Position numbers and translations under genes: made by a program. Shown one piece after another: positions 5,395-5,486 of a stretch of DNA of 5,486 nt (the stretch's first letter is position 1; every line of letters begins with the position of its first letter). The notes below the pieces were generated by a model. That model was not told the origin of the DNA. It did no database searches and was given only the letters and a program-made list of their open reading frames with translations. The DNA lies in the NCBI GenBank assembly GCA_023256455.1, contig JAGDXN010000055.1, forward strand, positions 1 through 5,486. Reading direction: 5' to 3'. Source of the stretch: Cuniculiplasma sp. GTDB lineage: Archaea; Thermoplasmatota; Thermoplasmata; Thermoplasmatales; Thermoplasmataceae.

Positions 5395-5486
5395 AGGTAT
5401 GTAATTATTTTCAGTTACTGCTTCATATTATCAACAGAGTTCTGAAATGAAACGAATTTAGATGTTTTTTATGAAGGATTTACCAC

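Larger units (their letters stand above)
5282..5486. other. AT-rich intergenic region, no convincing gene
   Basis: This stretch upstream of the membrane-protein gene has no reading frame with convincing coding character. It holds that gene's probable promoter and the inverted repeat at 5329-5394. At the right edge the plus strand has ATG at 5462 and an in-frame ATG at 5471 that stay open to the window end, so a plus-strand gene could begin here. Only five to eight codons are visible, and no TATA box or Shine-Dalgarno supports it. Confidence 0.4.

Noticed and set aside
5217..5450. A plus-strand open frame of 77 codons overlapping the start of the membrane-protein gene
   Set aside because: Its first third is antisense to that gene and the rest is low-complexity AT-rich sequence. 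No ribosome site or family resemblance supports it, even from internal ATGs at 5316 or 5343.
5462..5486. Possible start of a plus-strand gene at the right edge (ATG 5462 or 5471)
   Set aside because: Only five to eight codons are visible and no TATA box lies at the expected distance. It is noted in the intergenic entry but not called as a gene.
1..5486. Mobile elements, CRISPR arrays, phage or defence genes
   Set aside because: No spaced direct repeats, transposase or integrase motifs, or defence-gene domains are visible on either strand. A tRNA gene can be an integration site, but its 3' end, where integration usually occurs, lies outside the window.

Overview
The window looks like chromosomal DNA from an archaeon of the Thermoplasmata, most likely Thermoplasmatales. 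The evidence is a short archaeal-type ribose-phosphate pyrophosphokinase that resembles the Thermoplasma enzyme as I remember it (including PYFGYSRQH where most families have RQD), a zinc-finger KptA/Tpt1 protein of the kind found in Euryarchaeota, an archaeal-looking tRNA-Pro, archaeal TATA-type promoters close to start codons, strong use of AGG/AGA for arginine and ATA for isoleucine, and moderate GC content. No species can be named from the sequence alone.

Layout from left to right. Positions 1-54 hold the 5' part of a tRNA-Pro(UGG) gene on the minus strand, cut by the window edge. An AT-rich divergent spacer (55-191) separates it from a plus-strand pair: a major facilitator superfamily transporter (192-1412) and, 55 bp later, an Old Yellow Enzyme-type flavin oxidoreductase with a 4Fe-4S motif and a C-terminal FAD domain (1468-3114). 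This pair converges on a minus-strand pair, prs (PRPP synthetase, 3857-4714 or 4726) followed by kptA (RNA 2'-phosphotransferase family, 3111-3860). The convergent stop codons share one TTAA. Further right is a minus-strand gene for a four-helix membrane protein of unknown function (4766-5281), then about 205 bp of AT-rich sequence without a convincing gene.

The clearest functional unit is prs-kptA. The genes overlap by ATGA, and a strong Shine-Dalgarno (GGAGGT) for kptA lies in the last codons of prs. A textbook TATA box sits at -31 to -23 from the fifth codon of the longest prs reading frame, so the real prs start is probably that internal ATG on a leaderless transcript. The transporter-oxidoreductase pair may be co-transcribed, since no T-rich terminator is visible between them, but its substrate cannot be read from the sequence.

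No mobile element, CRISPR array, phage gene or clearly novel system was found. The points most worth a second look are the oxidoreductase that appears to have lost its NAD(P)H-binding subdomain, the KptA with substitutions at expected catalytic positions, and the compact signals encoded inside coding sequence.
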